A stretch of DNA of 64,000 nt from contig NW_024881842.1 in assembly GCF_019059575.1 (NCBI RefSeq), positions 248,001 to 312,000 on the forward strand, written 5' to 3'. Shown one piece after another: positions 11,560-22,913 of the stretch. A program made the position numbers and the translations under genes. The notes under the pieces are model-generated. The model was not told where the DNA came from. It ran no database searches and worked only from the letters and a program-made list of their open reading frames with translations. The DNA comes from Amphibalanus amphitrite (taxonomy: Eukaryota; Arthropoda; Thecostraca; Balanomorpha; Balanidae). Numbering within the stretch: position 1 is the first letter of the stretch; the number at the start of each line of letters is the position of its first letter.

Positions 11560-11651
11560 CGCACTGATTCAAGGTTACGCTACCTGACTGGTATAAAGGC
11601 AGGCCGGTCCGCCGTTCACAGTATCAGTCGTCAAAGACCCTATCTGCAAAC
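11560..11651 (+). promoter_or_regulatory. Cuticle gene A core promoter and 5' leader
   Basis: A TATAAA box (11592-11597) lies about 34 bp upstream of the A of an arthropod initiator TCAGT (11624-11628), leaving a leader of about 26 nt before the ATG. The block around it (AAGGTTACG... TGGTATAAAGGCAGG... TTCACAGTATCAGTCG) is repeated before all five cuticle genes. Copy A is the most diverged upstream of TATA, reading CTACCTGACTGG where the others have GTCGCTGGCTGG. Confidence 0.85.
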
Positions 11652-12346
11652 ATGAAGGTCAGTTTCCTCTCCTCAGCGTATTGCGGCTGGTGTTATGTGC
11701 TTGGTCTGTCATTCACATGATGACTTATTTACTAGTGCTTTGTAAAGGCAGCCACTTAGACCACACATTTTACTCTTTCTTTTTTAGATGTTCTTCTGGA
11801 CGTTCAGAGCTAGAATGAAGGAATAAGAATATCTAAAATTTAAGCAGCACACGTCTAACTTTTACCTTTGTCTTCCAGTTCTTCGTCGTTGCTGCCCTGG
11901 TGGCCGTGGCTGCCGCCGCCCCCTCCACCCCCTACAGCCCCCGGCCGGCCTACCACCCGGCCCCGGCCTACCACCAGCCGTCCTACAAGGAGCCCGCTCA
12001 GCCGTACCAGTTCGACTACGCCGTCAACGACCACTACTCGGGCGCCGTCTTCTCGCAGAACGAGAACAGCGACGCTAGCAACGTCAACGGCTACTACTCG
12101 GTCAACCTGCCCGACGGCCGTGTGCAGACGGTCAAGTACGTGGCTGACCAGCAGGGCTACGGAGGCTACAACGCCGAGGTGACCTACGAGGGCGAGGCCC
12201 GCTACGACGAGTACAAGCCCAGCTACAAGCCCAGCTACAAGCCCGCTTCGTACGCCGCTCCGTCCTACCAGCCCGCCTACAAGCCCGCTTACAAGCCCGC
12301 CTACAAGCCCGCCTACCAGCCCGCCTACAAGCCGGCCTACAACTAA
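11652..12346 (+). CDS. RR-type cuticle protein with YKPA/YQPA tail, copy A
   Basis: Two exons: 11652-11657 (ATG AAG, then donor GTCAGT) and 11879-12346 (after acceptor TTCCAG), giving 157 aa. The second exon has no ATG, so the tiny first exon decides the start and restores a signal peptide (MKFFVVAALVAVAAAAPS). Residues about 41-105 form a Rebers-Riddiford-like chitin-binding domain (YQFDYAVNDHYSG, NGYYSVNLPDGRVQTVKYVAD, YNAEVTYEGEA). The tail, from about residue 114, repeats YKPS then YKPA/YQPA. The product is presumably secreted into cuticle, binds chitin, and may be cross-linked through its abundant Tyr. It has the serine form (DASN) at the K/S polymorphic site. Its 3' UTR resembles copy B for about 90 bp. 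Confidence 0.9.
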
Positions 12347-13186
12347 ATGCTTTAAAACGTTACTTTATTTATAGCATTTGTGATATCATCTGATTACTGT
12401 CCGTCATGTGTACATATTTGTGAGTACAAAAAGAATACATACATTTCGGTGCACTTCATTGTGTTTATGATAGGAGAATGGATAGGAGCATGAAGAGGAG
12501 CATGATTTACAGAGAAAATAAGCCCGTAAGATGCCTTTTGGGGCGACAAACGAGCGAGCGAGAGAGTGAGCCCGGCACGTGCGCTAGTGGGAGGGGGTGC
12601 TTGAGCTTCCAACTGACTTGTGAACGACACCCCACTAATCGGTTTATAGCAGTGTGCCAAATTTGAGCGCAATACCCAGTCGCTCGTGAGATATGGAAGC
12701 GCCACTCTGCACGTGCACACTTGCAAACTGGGTCTGATCTGAATTTTGTACGGCACACTACTCGCCGTTCTCTAACTGACCCGTATATACCACCTTTGAA
12801 CGCAATCAGCCCAGCCGTTCTCGAGATCTGAAATGTACCCCTGCACGTGCGCACGTGCAGTATCACTCCAGCCGTTACATATGGACATGCATCTTCCGAT
12901 GGGTTCCTGCGTGCGTGAATAGTTTCAGTGCAATCAACCCACTATTTGCCGAGTTATTGTAATGGAAACAATATTCACAACTCTTTATTTTGCATATGCT
13001 AGGGGCAGGGGAGTCACCCACACGTATCGAGAGTATCCGGTGCTTGGTAGATGAGATGCAACTACCCTTACAAATTACAGGAAGTTAATCACCCCAGCGG
13101 TTACTGAAATTTCTAGCAGAAACGCTTCTTCATTAAAACAACTTGAACACCCTTGAACTTTCACGTAGCACGTGGCACGACGGTCA
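12347..13186. other. Intergenic stretch downstream of cuticle gene A
   Basis: It holds the probable 3' UTR of copy A (to about 12440; its likely poly(A) site is not certain) and a degenerate tandem repeat (about 12600-12960, listed separately). No other gene is seen. Open frames on the minus strand there reflect the repeat. Confidence 0.5.
12600..12960. repeat. Degenerate tandem repeat, units of about 125 bp, with a CACGTG palindrome
   Basis: Three diverged units recur with the order: ...TTTGAGCGCAATACCCAGTCG..., ...TTTGAACGCAATCAGCCCAGCCG... and ...TTTCAGTGCAATCAACCCACT..., each followed by a GAGAT or GAGTTAT phrase. Two of them end in a CTGCACGTGCnCAC phrase. At 12841-12860 this is a perfect 20-bp palindrome containing two E-box-like CACGTG sites. 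Function is unknown. Confidence 0.6.
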
Positions 13187-14214
13187 CCTAGCCATTGCCG
13201 GCCGAGGGGGGAGTGGATACCGCTCCCCCTGATATTTTTTCCGCGATATCTCAAAATACGCCGGCGAAAAAGAGCTGAAACTCGGCGTACCTAATCTTTG
13301 ATTCCATCCGATTTTTTGACACCACATACATTTTCAGGTCAGGTCAGGTCATTGACCTATGGCGTCATAATTAAACCTCTGCACTGTCCTAAATTGTCTC
13401 ACCTTCGCAACACCCTCAGTGCCAAAAACGCTTTCATAAGGATATGAAACATATAGGAAGTAGTATCATCCAGAAGTTTCACAACGTGTATGTCTCGGAT
13501 TTTTCCTGCAGGTCACATGAGGTCAGGTCGGTCGCGTGACCTGACCATATATGTCAACGGGGAAAATAAAAACTGCTATTTTGGCGCCGGTAACGATCTC
13601 ATACTATCTCAAGCACACACAATCGGGGTTTCATGCACTCCTTGCCAGGCCTGATGCTTCGCTTTTGCATTGTTGACCTTGTTTGACGTCATTTATGACG
13701 TCACTAGGGTCAGAATAGTTTTTCGTTAATAATTCCCAAGCAAATTGCGGTAGGGAGTCAGGAAAGTCAACAAACTCAGAAAGATCTGCTAAATCGAATG
13801 ATATGCTATATAACCTCCTTCGACCAACTTCGTTACCTGGGGCTCTGACCTGATTTTGACCCGAGGTCAACACCTTAATTGACCTCATCCGAAGCAAAAA
13901 GTAAACCATTCGACGCGCCTGAGCGAGGCAAACCGATACTCATGCTAACATCGCGGCTCTGCGGCCGTTTTTGCGAAGTTATTTAATCAAAAACCGAATC
14001 AATGTCTTGGGCCACTTGACCTGACCTCAGAGGTTACCGGCTAATCTGAGACCTTAAAATCTGGTACCAGTCGCTGCGTCTCGTAACAGCGCACACAGTT
14101 GTTTTTCTGCGAGGGTGTAGCTCCATCAGGAGTGAAGCGGCGAGGGGGCTAGTACCCGCCTCCCCTAGCCGTCGTGTAGGTATGTAGAAAACGTATAGGT
14201 CCGGCGAGGGTTAA
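13187..14214 (+). mobile_element. TTAA-type element, family 3 (copy 1)
   Basis: The right end GTCCGGCGAGGG-TTAA (14199-14214) and the decayed left end (GCCATTGCCGGCC) match the 24931-25966 copy. The subterminal hairpins carry GAGTGG..CCGCTC on the left and TAGTACCCGC on the right. The interior has TGACCTGA/AGGTCA repeats, TGACGTCA at 13684 and no long coding frame. Phrases such as TCGAATGATATGC and CGCCTGAGCGAGGC are shared with the second copy. Confidence 0.68.
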
Positions 14215-14629
14215 ACTGATATGGTCAACTTTAAAGAACAGACTTGCTATCTTTCAGGATTTACGCTCACGCAACACCAGCAGGAAGATAGACGTCTTGA
14301 CAAAATACAAAAAAAAAAATATTTTCTAAAATTATCAGGAAAGGCATAAAATAAAAACTTATGTCATTTTTCTGAAGTAGAAACGAGAACAAAGCCGTGC
14401 ATATTTAGATATAAAAATATGAAATAGAACGTAACTACATGGTGATGTGCCGCCTTCATCGTCGCGTGCATGGTGTGTCATTTATTTTGATCCATGACTG
14501 TCACTATAAATCAGCTGCAGTGCCTAGTCAGAAAAAACGCCCGTAACGTTACCGCAATTTTATTTCTGGTCTTCCATCATTGTAACATTTCGAAATTCTT
14601 TTAGTTTCTGCCAAGCGAGGACGTGTATC
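14215..14629. other. Short intergenic stretch, nothing recognised
   Basis: AT-rich sequence between two TTAA-type elements with no open frame or repeat I can identify. Confidence 0.4.
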
Positions 14630-15520
14630 TTATCCCTCGCATGTAAGCGGCGTTTGCCAGCTTCTAATGTTAAGGGGGGTCGGTTGGACCCCCCCTTGCC
14701 GTTTGGCCCCTGATCGAGCTAGAGCTTCGCGGAAAACACGAGCGTATTGCCCGTGATGAGTGGAAGCCGATGATACCCAATTTTAAGGTCCTAGGTTACT
14801 GGTTGACCTTCCAGGTCAGGTCAATGACCCAAAGTTGGGAAATCGGGGCCAGTGAGAAAGTCGTAAAGTGTGGCTGCTAAGGGGTTTTCGGGGTGCTGAT
14901 CACGAATATCGTGTTAGTTTTGATCATGGATGATGTCTTCATGCATTTAGACCAGGTCAGGTCAGGTCAGGTCAGGTCAACCAGTAGGGGTCGTGACGGG
15001 ATTTCGTAGTACGTGTCAACCGCCTCTGACAGCTTCGTAACATGTTACGAAGGCACCAAAACTACTTCGTAAATGTTCAAATGGTTGCTAAATTCGAATT
15101 CAGCTCCAAAAACTAGCCTAGAAACATGTACAGCTCGAAAAAGTGAACCGAGGTCACCAAAGGTCAGTGACCTGACCTGACATTCAGGTGGCCTTGACAT
15201 CCACCCAAATGCATGGGAGCAACATCAAATCTCATGTTTGAGCGTTTGAAACCACGAGAAGCTTGCAAACGCGCGGCTAATGCGAGCCGACATACGCCGA
15301 ATCGCGATTCCGGCCAAACATGGCCTCGAGAAATAGGTCACAGGTCAAAGGTCACTTGGGTCAGGGTCATGAAATTTTCAGGGGAGGTGTAAAATTGATC
15401 AACTCGAGTGTACTGAAAGTTTCGTTGCGATCGGCCGCTTTTTGCTCGCGAGTTATTCGCGAAAAAACCATGGGGGGGGGGGGTCCATCCGACCCCCTCC
15501 CCTGCACATGCGAGGGTTAT
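14630..15520 (+). mobile_element. TTAA-type element, family 4 (copy 1, flanked by TTAT)
   Basis: This 891-bp copy has ends CCCTCGC...GCGAGGG and subterminal hairpins with core TCGGTTGGA (left) and TCCATCCGA (right). It is flanked by TTAT on both sides (14630-14633, 15517-15520), whereas its sister at 28751-29639 has TTAA on both sides. A direct, not inverted, TTAT pair is what a target-site duplication would leave. The interior has an AGGTCA array at about 14953-14979 and no coding frame. Confidence 0.75.
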
Positions 15521-15829
15521 ATGACGTATGTATGACGGACGTATGCCTGATTGACTGACTGATTGTCACTGCATCAAATGTATCTCCAATAACATACAGC
15601 GACTGACTAGCATGAATGCTGGCATTTTACGCATCGTCCTTAGCGAAAAAGTCAACCCAGACAAGTACGCTAGAAAATAAAAACGAAAAGAAAGAGAAAC
15701 AATTAATCGACAGAGAGCGCATAAAAATATCGCACCTTAGGGTCAAAACAAGTTCCATCACACACAATTCCTTTTCTCTGCATCTTCATATAGGCCGAAC
15801 CAGAACTTCTACCTGTACAGTGTTCGGCC
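15521..15829. other. Intergenic stretch upstream of cuticle gene B
   Basis: No gene or repeat is recognised between the family 4 element and the conserved promoter block of copy B. Confidence 0.4.
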
Positions 15830-15928
15830 CCTCCCACCCTCCAACCCAAGGTTACGGTCGCTGGCTGGTATAAAGGCAGGCGGGTCCGCCGTTCACAGTA
15901 TCAGTCGCCAAAGACCGAATCTGCAAAC
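15830..15928 (+). promoter_or_regulatory. Cuticle gene B core promoter and 5' leader
   Basis: TATAAA lies at 15869-15874 and TCAGT at 15901-15905, with a 26-nt leader to the ATG. The upstream block CCCTCCAACCCAAGGTTACG and GTCGCTGGCTGG is nearly identical in copies B, C, D and E, suggesting a shared binding site that controls coordinated cuticle expression. Confidence 0.87.
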
Positions 15929-16669
15929 ATGAAGGTCAGTTTCCTTCGCTCAGTGCGGCTTCCATTAGATGCCTTTTGCCTGGCATCTCCACACTAGTTA
16001 TTGGGATTAGCATACACTCATATTCTACTCGTATGCTTTGTTCAGCGATTTTCGATTTGTGTACCTACCTGCACATTTTATTTTTAGCCGTGAAGTTAGT
16101 TTGACTGTTAAAGTAGGCAAAGACATTGAGTATGACATTCAAAAGATCTATTGAAACCTCATTAACTAACTTCTGTTTTACCGTTGCAGTTCTTCGTCGT
16201 TGCTGCCCTGGTGGCCGTGGCTGCCGCCGCCCCCTCCACCCCCTACAGCCCCCGGCCGGCCTACCACCCGGCCCCGGCCTACCACCAGCCGTCCTACAAG
16301 GAGCCCGCTCAGCCGTACCAGTTCGACTACGCCGTCAACGACCACTACTCGGGCGCCGTCTTCTCGCAGAACGAGAACAGCGACGCTAGCAACGTCAACG
16401 GCTACTACTCGGTCAACCTGCCCGACGGCCGTGTGCAGACGGTCAAGTACGTGGCTGACCAGCAGGGCTACGGAGGCTACAACGCCGAGGTGACCTACGA
16501 GGGCGAGGCCCGCTACGACGAGTACAAGCCCAGCTACAAGCCCAGCTACAAGCCCGCTTCGTACCCCGCTCCGTCCTACCAGCCCGCCTACAAGCCTGCC
16601 TACAAGCCCGCCTACAAGCCCGCCTACAAGCCCGCCTACCAGCCCGCCTACAAACCGGCCTACAACTAA
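15929..16669 (+). CDS. RR-type cuticle protein with YKPA/YQPA tail, copy B
   Basis: Exons 15929-15934 (ATG AAG) and 16190-16669 (acceptor TTGCAG) give 161 aa. The signal peptide, proline-rich linker and RR domain are identical in residue sequence to copy A as far as I can read. The tail has one extra YKPA unit, and Ala is replaced by Pro in SYPAPSY. The first 20 or so bases of the intron are shared with other copies, then the intron diverges. It has the DASN form. 3' UTR similarity to copy A (TTTTATTTATnnnATT... GTCCATCATGTGTAAATATT) suggests A and B are the most recent duplicates, or share conversion past the stop. Confidence 0.9.
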
Positions 16670-19600
16670 AAGTTTTAAAGTATCTTTTATTTATGTTATT
16701 AGTGATACCACCTGATCGTTGTCCATCATGTGTAAATATTTGTGAGACCAGAAATATATCAATTTCGAATCGATTTATTCATTATGCTTATCAAAGAGAC
16801 ACAATACGATTTTTTATGGAGAACGGGAAAAACTTACAGGATTATCATGAGCTTTAGTTTAGACGATGTGGGTCTGCTTTAACTTCGCTCAAAGCCGCTA
16901 TGACCAGAATGATATTTGCCGAGACCCTCAGAGGCTTTAATTGGGCTTCCCTCGCCTGATGGGAGCTGCCATCCCCAGTAATTTTCCTGCGCTTAAAGGG
17001 AGATAATGAGCTTTCTTTTTTCTTAAATAAAAATTACTCGACATCTATACTATTTCTACTGTAGTTTCTATAAGATATGAAAATTTCCTAGCACATTTTC
17101 GTATGTGAAAAAGGTTTTTATTTTTGCAAAAAAGAAGCAGTACTTGCAGTACTTGTAACACCCACCGAAATGCGTTGTCCTTCTCTATAAAAAAGTCGCA
17201 GTATATGGCGCTTTTGTTTCAAACAGCGACGCTTGGGTTTTTGTTTATGTTATCGCCTTGTCGTTGCTTGGTTGTAAGGATTCTAATTTGAATTAGAGTT
17301 AATTCGGTTTAGAATTAATTAGATTCTAATTCGGGGGTACATAGTGCCTACTCTTCTTTGTTTCCAAGTATTATTTTGCGCCACAAACGAACGGCATGCG
17401 CCAGAAACGCAGCCAAATCTTGCGATTGCGACTACGAAATTCATTATTTTGGCGTCAGAGCCTGAAGCGAAAAATACAAGCATATTTATTTCAAAAAGAC
17501 TTCAGGTTTGTCGAACGGTGTTATGAGAATTTTGATAACAGTACTGCATAAGTTTTTCAGTGATGCCGCAAAAGTGTTGTATCTATCTTCTTTTATTGTG
17601 TAGTCGGCGGGACCGATTCAAAATTGAGTCGTTGCTACTAAAATAGCAGCATATGGCGTCAGATGATGAACAGGAAAAATAGTTGCGTAAATTTAGACAT
17701 AAACCAACCCCAAACCATGAATATCTTTTGAAGGCACTATAGACGACCATTAACTAACTAGATGTGATGAAGATCAAATGTAAGGAATACGCTCATTTTA
17801 CAAAATTACATGCAAGTACCAAAAAGTGATGTAAGTACTTATTCAACGGTCATTTTCAGCGCTCCCCGCTAACGTGACTTCAAGTTGAGATATTTGCGGC
17901 AAGGTACCGAATTGAGCAAAATGGTTTTAATTTACATTATAACTTGTTGTGTTTTGTCAGAAAATGGTCCTAACTCAGATTTTGTGGAAAAGGGTCATTA
18001 TCTCCCTTTAATAAGCCATCTTTGGAATGAGATGTTTCATGCTTGATTTTTCGAATAACTGCTTTTCTATCTTTTTTCTACACCGCAACCCTTGAACAGG
18101 TGACCAGGAGTGTTCCCTCCCCCATCCCAGCGCCACACAGTACCTTATCGTTAACACCGGAAAACTAATAATAAGTCGCGGCAGTCCCAGGTAGGGAAGA
18201 GTTGGGGAAAGCGGTCATCCTAACGATTTTTCGATGCCGACGCTTTATTTTTTTTTAACGTGGAAAGATTCTTTCTATACCAATGTGATCCCTATCAAAT
18301 TGCCTTTTATTTCAATTGCGTTTCATTTCCAAAGGTGGTAAAATATGGGAGATATTGGCAAAACTTTAAGCCATGCGTTTTGGCCACTTTACCTCATACC
18401 CTGCAGAGCAAAGCGGCCTGCACATGCGATTTCTAAAGTCCCGATGTGAGAAACAGAATAGTTGCCTCATGTACGACTAGGGTATTTGATGGTGACAAGG
18501 TTTAAACGAGGATGGGTGTTTAATTTGTCATCTTCCCACCTGTAGGTAAACAAAGAAAGAACATTCATGGAAAAACATTTAGTTGCATTGTTTGGTAACT
18601 TATCTAACTGAAAAGTGGCCGAGATGAATGCATGGCGACATATTTCAATAATAATAACGTTTGTTTTCCAGATGAAAACAATTCGTGGTCAATTCGGAGC
18701 TGGCCACTTAGCCCCGTCCACTTTCCCAAGCATATCGTCCAAAACAAAAATATTCCACCTCAGCTAGTAGTGGAGCATATAACATTAAAATTGCTAAATG
18801 ACATCCACAATTACCACTAATGCATGAACGAGATCCCTTAACTAAATTCCATACGGTTTTGGATTGAAACAACATTTAAAAATCGTAAAAATAGTTAGTA
18901 ACCTGGCAAGAAAGGCTTTTCCATGCATCACAGAACAATGGCGATGGGCCGGAAATCCAAGTCTGGCTCTCTCAAAGGACTGCGAAGAGAAGTATAAGAG
19001 AAGTATACTTGGCAACCATAAATATAGGAGCTGACACCAGCTGTGGAGGGTTAAAACGATGGGTGGCCGCTTTGCCACGGGGCTCTCGCCTAATAGACAA
19101 ACAAAACAAAAGGCGAACATAGGTGGAATAAGCCTGCTGCTAGTATAATATTAAGAGAGAAGCAAAGTATTCACAACTACAAACAATTAGTGAGTGCAGC
19201 GTCTACTGAAAATTTCAAGTGTCTGTGGTCCTTAGCTTGGGAGATATGGCCTTATTGTTTACATAGTTAGGTTGTTTCATGACTCAAATGACCAATTTCC
19301 AACAACTTGAGTTGGCTATGGGTCTCGTAAACTTTTGACACCTTGATTTCGTTTTTCTTTTCTTTTTTTTTTGCCAGTCTTGCTTTTAAATCCATAAGTT
19401 TGTAAGCTCATAAAATTGTATCATGTCATTTGTCATTCGACCTGGCTGATCAAAAGGAATAAAATGACACCATTTCTAAAGTTCTAACTTCATTGCGCGC
19501 CAACTTAACAGTAAAAACGTACGTCAATATGACCTCCATTGATGCGACGGTAGCGTTCTTGCTGCAAACAAACATAAACCTAGCCACACATGGATATCAA

Positions 19601-20272
19601 CTGATGTAGTACAACACAAAGATGTTAAAATGGAGTGGATAGCTCTAATATTTTTACAACTAGAGTATTTCGTAAATTTTTCCCTAGAATTCGGCATGAC
19701 ATCTAGATGACCTAGGGTCAACCGTGTTTTAAATGCCGGGATACATGTTATGGACGTAGCACATCCAGCAAGTCTATATCAAATGTATGCAAAGCTCTAG
19801 GCTTTGCGGGTATAAATAGTGTATTTTTATTGCTTTTTTCACAATGTCGTGGACTGCTGACCTGACCTGACGCCACTGGGGCTCAAAGTTCCTAGAACAC
19901 GTCTCGAATTCCTAGCCCAAAAAGTGTCTTTAATATCGTGACGCCAAGTGCCACGGTGCTCACGCAATTCATGAAAAATTGTCATTCCGTTGCCGCTAAA
20001 TTATTCCAATTTAACCCTGAACTTGTTCCGATTTTTGTGACCTTGTAACCTGACCTGAATTTTTTTAGGGAAAGTGAAAAAAGAATGTCCCTAGGGTATA
20101 CTAAATATGGCGGGGCTAGGCGCCGCCATTTTTAAAATATCTGCCAAAACCCCTAGGGGTCATTAGTCTTCCAATGTAACTATTATAGTTAGTTATACAA
20201 TTGGTATTAGACGAATTCTTATGATTAATTGGTTAACAGTTTGCAGGTGGAAGTAAAAGAGTAACTAGTTTT
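16670..20272. other. Long intergenic stretch, mostly featureless
   Basis: After the copy B 3' UTR there is AT-rich DNA without a supported exon. A small inverted repeat lies at about 17280-17334 (variants of ATTCTAATT). About 19,700-20,165 contains phrases typical of the TTAA elements (TGACCTGACCT, GGCGGGGCTAGGCGCCGCC, AAACCCCTAGGGG) and is probably a heavily decayed copy without readable ends. An open frame on the minus strand at 18842-19120 has no recognisable domain. Confidence 0.45.
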
Positions 20273-21697
20273 TTAACCCGCGCCCCGTTGAGGTCTTGCA
20301 GGTTCCACGTCCTGTTGGGGGGGGGGGGGTAAAGGGCCCCCCGTCCGGATCGGAAAAATTCAAACGGCAATCGAAAGAACTCATTAAGATGCACAAGATA
20401 TGAAATCGATGACCTTAACCCGCGCACCGACGGGGGTCTGCGCCAACTTAGTACCGACGGGGGGGGGCGGATGACCGCCCCCCCCTGAGATCTCGAGAAC
20501 GAAGCAAGATAGCGACAAGCGGTAAACGGCATCGGATACGCACGGTCAAGATCTACAATTTTTACTAAGGTCATTTTCAGGTCAGGTCAAAGATGACGTC
20601 ACAGGGGTCGAAAAAGTCAAAATGGCGGCGCTAAATATGGAGAGAGTTTTTCTCGAATAACTTTCGAATTAGTCAAGATAGGAACAAACTAAGGGCATCA
20701 TCGTGATCCTCTCGTCAATCCGCATCGAATGATATATATGTTGACCTCGAAAGGTCAAGGTCAAAGGTTGACCTCAGGTCACGTGACCTCGAGGTCATCA
20801 TGTATATCATTCGATGCGTCTTGACGAGCTGAACATAATGAGACCATCCACGCGTCTGTATCTTGTTCCTGTACGGAGTTATTGGCCAAAAACCTTTGGT
20901 GACCTTTGATGACGTCACATGACCTCACAGCTGCCCAACAGCAAAACAGACCTCAAGGTAGTGAAGGTTGATCGTATATGAAGTCATGTATGGTATATGG
21001 GGCCATTCCGACCCGTTTTAGTGGTAAAAACAGGGAGCTGATTTTTCCCCCATTGACTTATAATGGGGAGGTCGCGAAATTGACCTGACCTTAGGTCACC
21101 GATATCAAAATTCCGAGATATACAAATTGTAGCTACTAATGACCTAATAACATCCTGCGACTTTCAAAGGCCTCCGACATCTACTGTAGCTCTGGCACGG
21201 TGACAAAGTTGCAAAAAAGTGACTTGAGGTTGGGTCATTCAAAGTGACCTGGTGACCTGACCTTGAAAGTTAGGAGGTTAAAACTTGCACACCATGTGTA
21301 AAATTGATAAGGGAATAGTCATACCAAATTTCGCGGCGCTACGCGCCGCGGTTTTCCCGCTATTCGCGAAAAACCTCAGGGGGGGGCGGATATCCGCCCC
21401 CCCCGTCGGTGCGCGGGTTAATAGGTATTTGAGCTGTGACGTTACAGGGAGGTCAAACAAGGTCAAATCAGTCCAATTTGCAATGACGAGAAGTCGGTCA
21501 TAAAAATGAAATCTAAGTTTTCAAAATGAGTCTGGATATGATGTATATGATAGATCTCGCATGTGGATAGTCACCTGAGTGGTAAAATTTATGTCCGGAG
21601 AGGTACGGAAAGTTTCAAGTCGAAATTCGCAGCCGTTTCTGAGTTATCTCCGAAAAACCATAGCCCGCCCCCCCCCCCCCAACGGGTCGCGGGTTAA
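20273..21697 (+). mobile_element. TTAA-flanked family 1-like element split by a second TTAA element
   Basis: TTAA at 20273-20276 followed by CCCGCGCCCCGTTGAGGTC, and a right end AACGGGTCGCGGG-TTAA closing at 21697, define an outer element. Its body is interrupted at 20415-21421 by a complete family 2 element that itself begins and ends with TTAA. Removing the inner element leaves about 420 bp, so the outer copy is also internally deleted. The left hairpin core is TAAAGGG; the right hairpin has lost symmetry. Confidence 0.7.
20415..21421 (+). mobile_element. TTAA-flanked element, family 2 (complete, nested)
   Basis: TTAA at 20415-20418 and 21418-21421 flank inverted ends CCCGCGCACCGACGGGGG and CCCCCGTCGGTGCGCGGG. 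Just inside lie hairpins with a matched core: GCGGATGACCGC on the left and GCGGATATCCGC on the right. The left subterminal region repeats AGATCTCGAGAAC and CAAGCGGTAAACGG seen in family 1. The interior is rich in TGACCTnAGGTCA inverted and everted repeats and TGACGTCA. The two ends match perfectly over at least 18 bp, so this is likely a younger insertion. There is no transposase. Confidence 0.8.
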
Positions 21698-22039
21698 TGC
21701 TGAAAAATATGTAATTGCAGCGTTGCTGCGGAATTGACTTGTCATCTTTCAGCATTTGCGTTTATGCATCGCCCGTACCTTGTTAAACAAATATTCACAC
21801 AAAATATATAAAATCATCATCTAAACCATGCAATATACACATCCAGTATCAACTTCATGTCATTCTTGGCAGAAGAAAAATAATTAACTCGAGACATATT
21901 TCAACGCCAAATAAAACAATTGATCGACAGAGAGTTTAACGGTTAGAATATGTACTTATGTAGAGGTCGAAAGAAATTACGCGACAAGGCATTTCCTTTT
22001 CACTACATCTTCATATACGTCGTCCCAATCTAACTGTTC

Positions 22040-22142
22040 AGCCCTGCCCTCCCTCCAACCCAAGGTTACGGTCGCTGGCTGGTATAAAGGCAGGCCGGCC
22101 CGCCGTTCACAGTATCAGTCGCCAAAGAGCCAATCTGCAAAC
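22040..22142 (+). promoter_or_regulatory. Cuticle gene C core promoter and 5' leader
   Basis: TATAAA at 22083-22088 and initiator TCAGT at 22115-22119 have the same spacing as in the other copies. The upstream block CCCTCCAACCCAAGGTTACG and GTCGCTGGCTGG is fully kept. The leader is 26 nt. Confidence 0.87.
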
Positions 22143-22913
22143 ATGAAGGTCAGTTCCCTCCGCTCAGTGTTGCTCCTGCTAAGTGCCATTTTCCTAGTGG
22201 TTGGGCCTAACATACGCTTGAATGCTTCATGCTCTGCTCAGCTCATGCTCATGATCATCCGACTCATTTCTGAGTTTAAGTCAGCTATTTCAACTGTTGA
22301 AGTGAATTGTTCTTAGAAGATGATGTTGTAAAGAACTTCCTAAAACCACCGATGTATAACTTCTTTTTTACCATTGCAGTTCTTCCTCGTTGCTGCCCTG
22401 GTGGCCGTGGCTGCCGCCGCCCCCTCCACCCCCTACAGCCCCCGGCCGGCCTACCACCCGGCCCCGGCCTACGCACCGGCCCCCGCCTACCACCAGCCGT
22501 CCTACAAGGAGCCCGCTCAGCCGTACCAGTTCGACTACGCCGTCAACGACCACTACTCGGGCGCCGTCTTCTCGCAGAACGAGAACAGCGACGCCAAGAA
22601 CGTCAACGGCTACTACTCGGTCAACCTGCCCGACGGCCGTGTGCAGACGGTCAAGTACGTGGCTGACCAGCAGGGCTACGGAGGCTACAACGCCGAGGTG
22701 ACCTACGAGGGCGAGGCCCGCTACGACGAGTACAAGCCCAGCTACAAGCCCAGCTACAAGCCCGCTTCGTACGCCGCTCCGTCCTACCAGCCCGCCTACA
22801 AGCCCGCCTACAAGCCCGCCTACAAGCCCGCCTACCAGCCCGCCTACAAGCCTGCCTACAAGGCCGCTTACCAGCCCGCCTACAAGCCGGCCTACAAGCC
22901 CGCCTACAACTAA
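22143..22913 (+). CDS. RR-type cuticle protein with extended tail, copy C
   Basis: Exons 22143-22148 (ATG AAG) and 22380-22913 (acceptor TTGCAG) give 179 aa, the longest copy. Differences from A and B: Val4 is replaced by Leu in the signal peptide (FFLVAAL), six residues (YAPAPA) are duplicated in the proline-rich linker, DAKN replaces DASN in the RR domain, and the tail is longer with an AAY variant unit. The RR domain (about residues 47-111) is otherwise unchanged. The 3' UTR is unrelated to A and B. The 22368-22919 minus-strand open frame is only its antisense shadow. Confidence 0.9.

Noticed and set aside
11868..12182. Alternative-frame Pro/Thr/Arg-rich open frames over each cuticle exon 2 (also near 16200, 22390, 27336, 37562)
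   Set aside because: They are frame shadows made by the high GC of the true reading frame, lack a start in exon 1 and have no domain.
18842..19120. 92-codon hydrophobic minus-strand frame as a membrane protein
   Set aside because: No splice context, no start support and no family resemblance.
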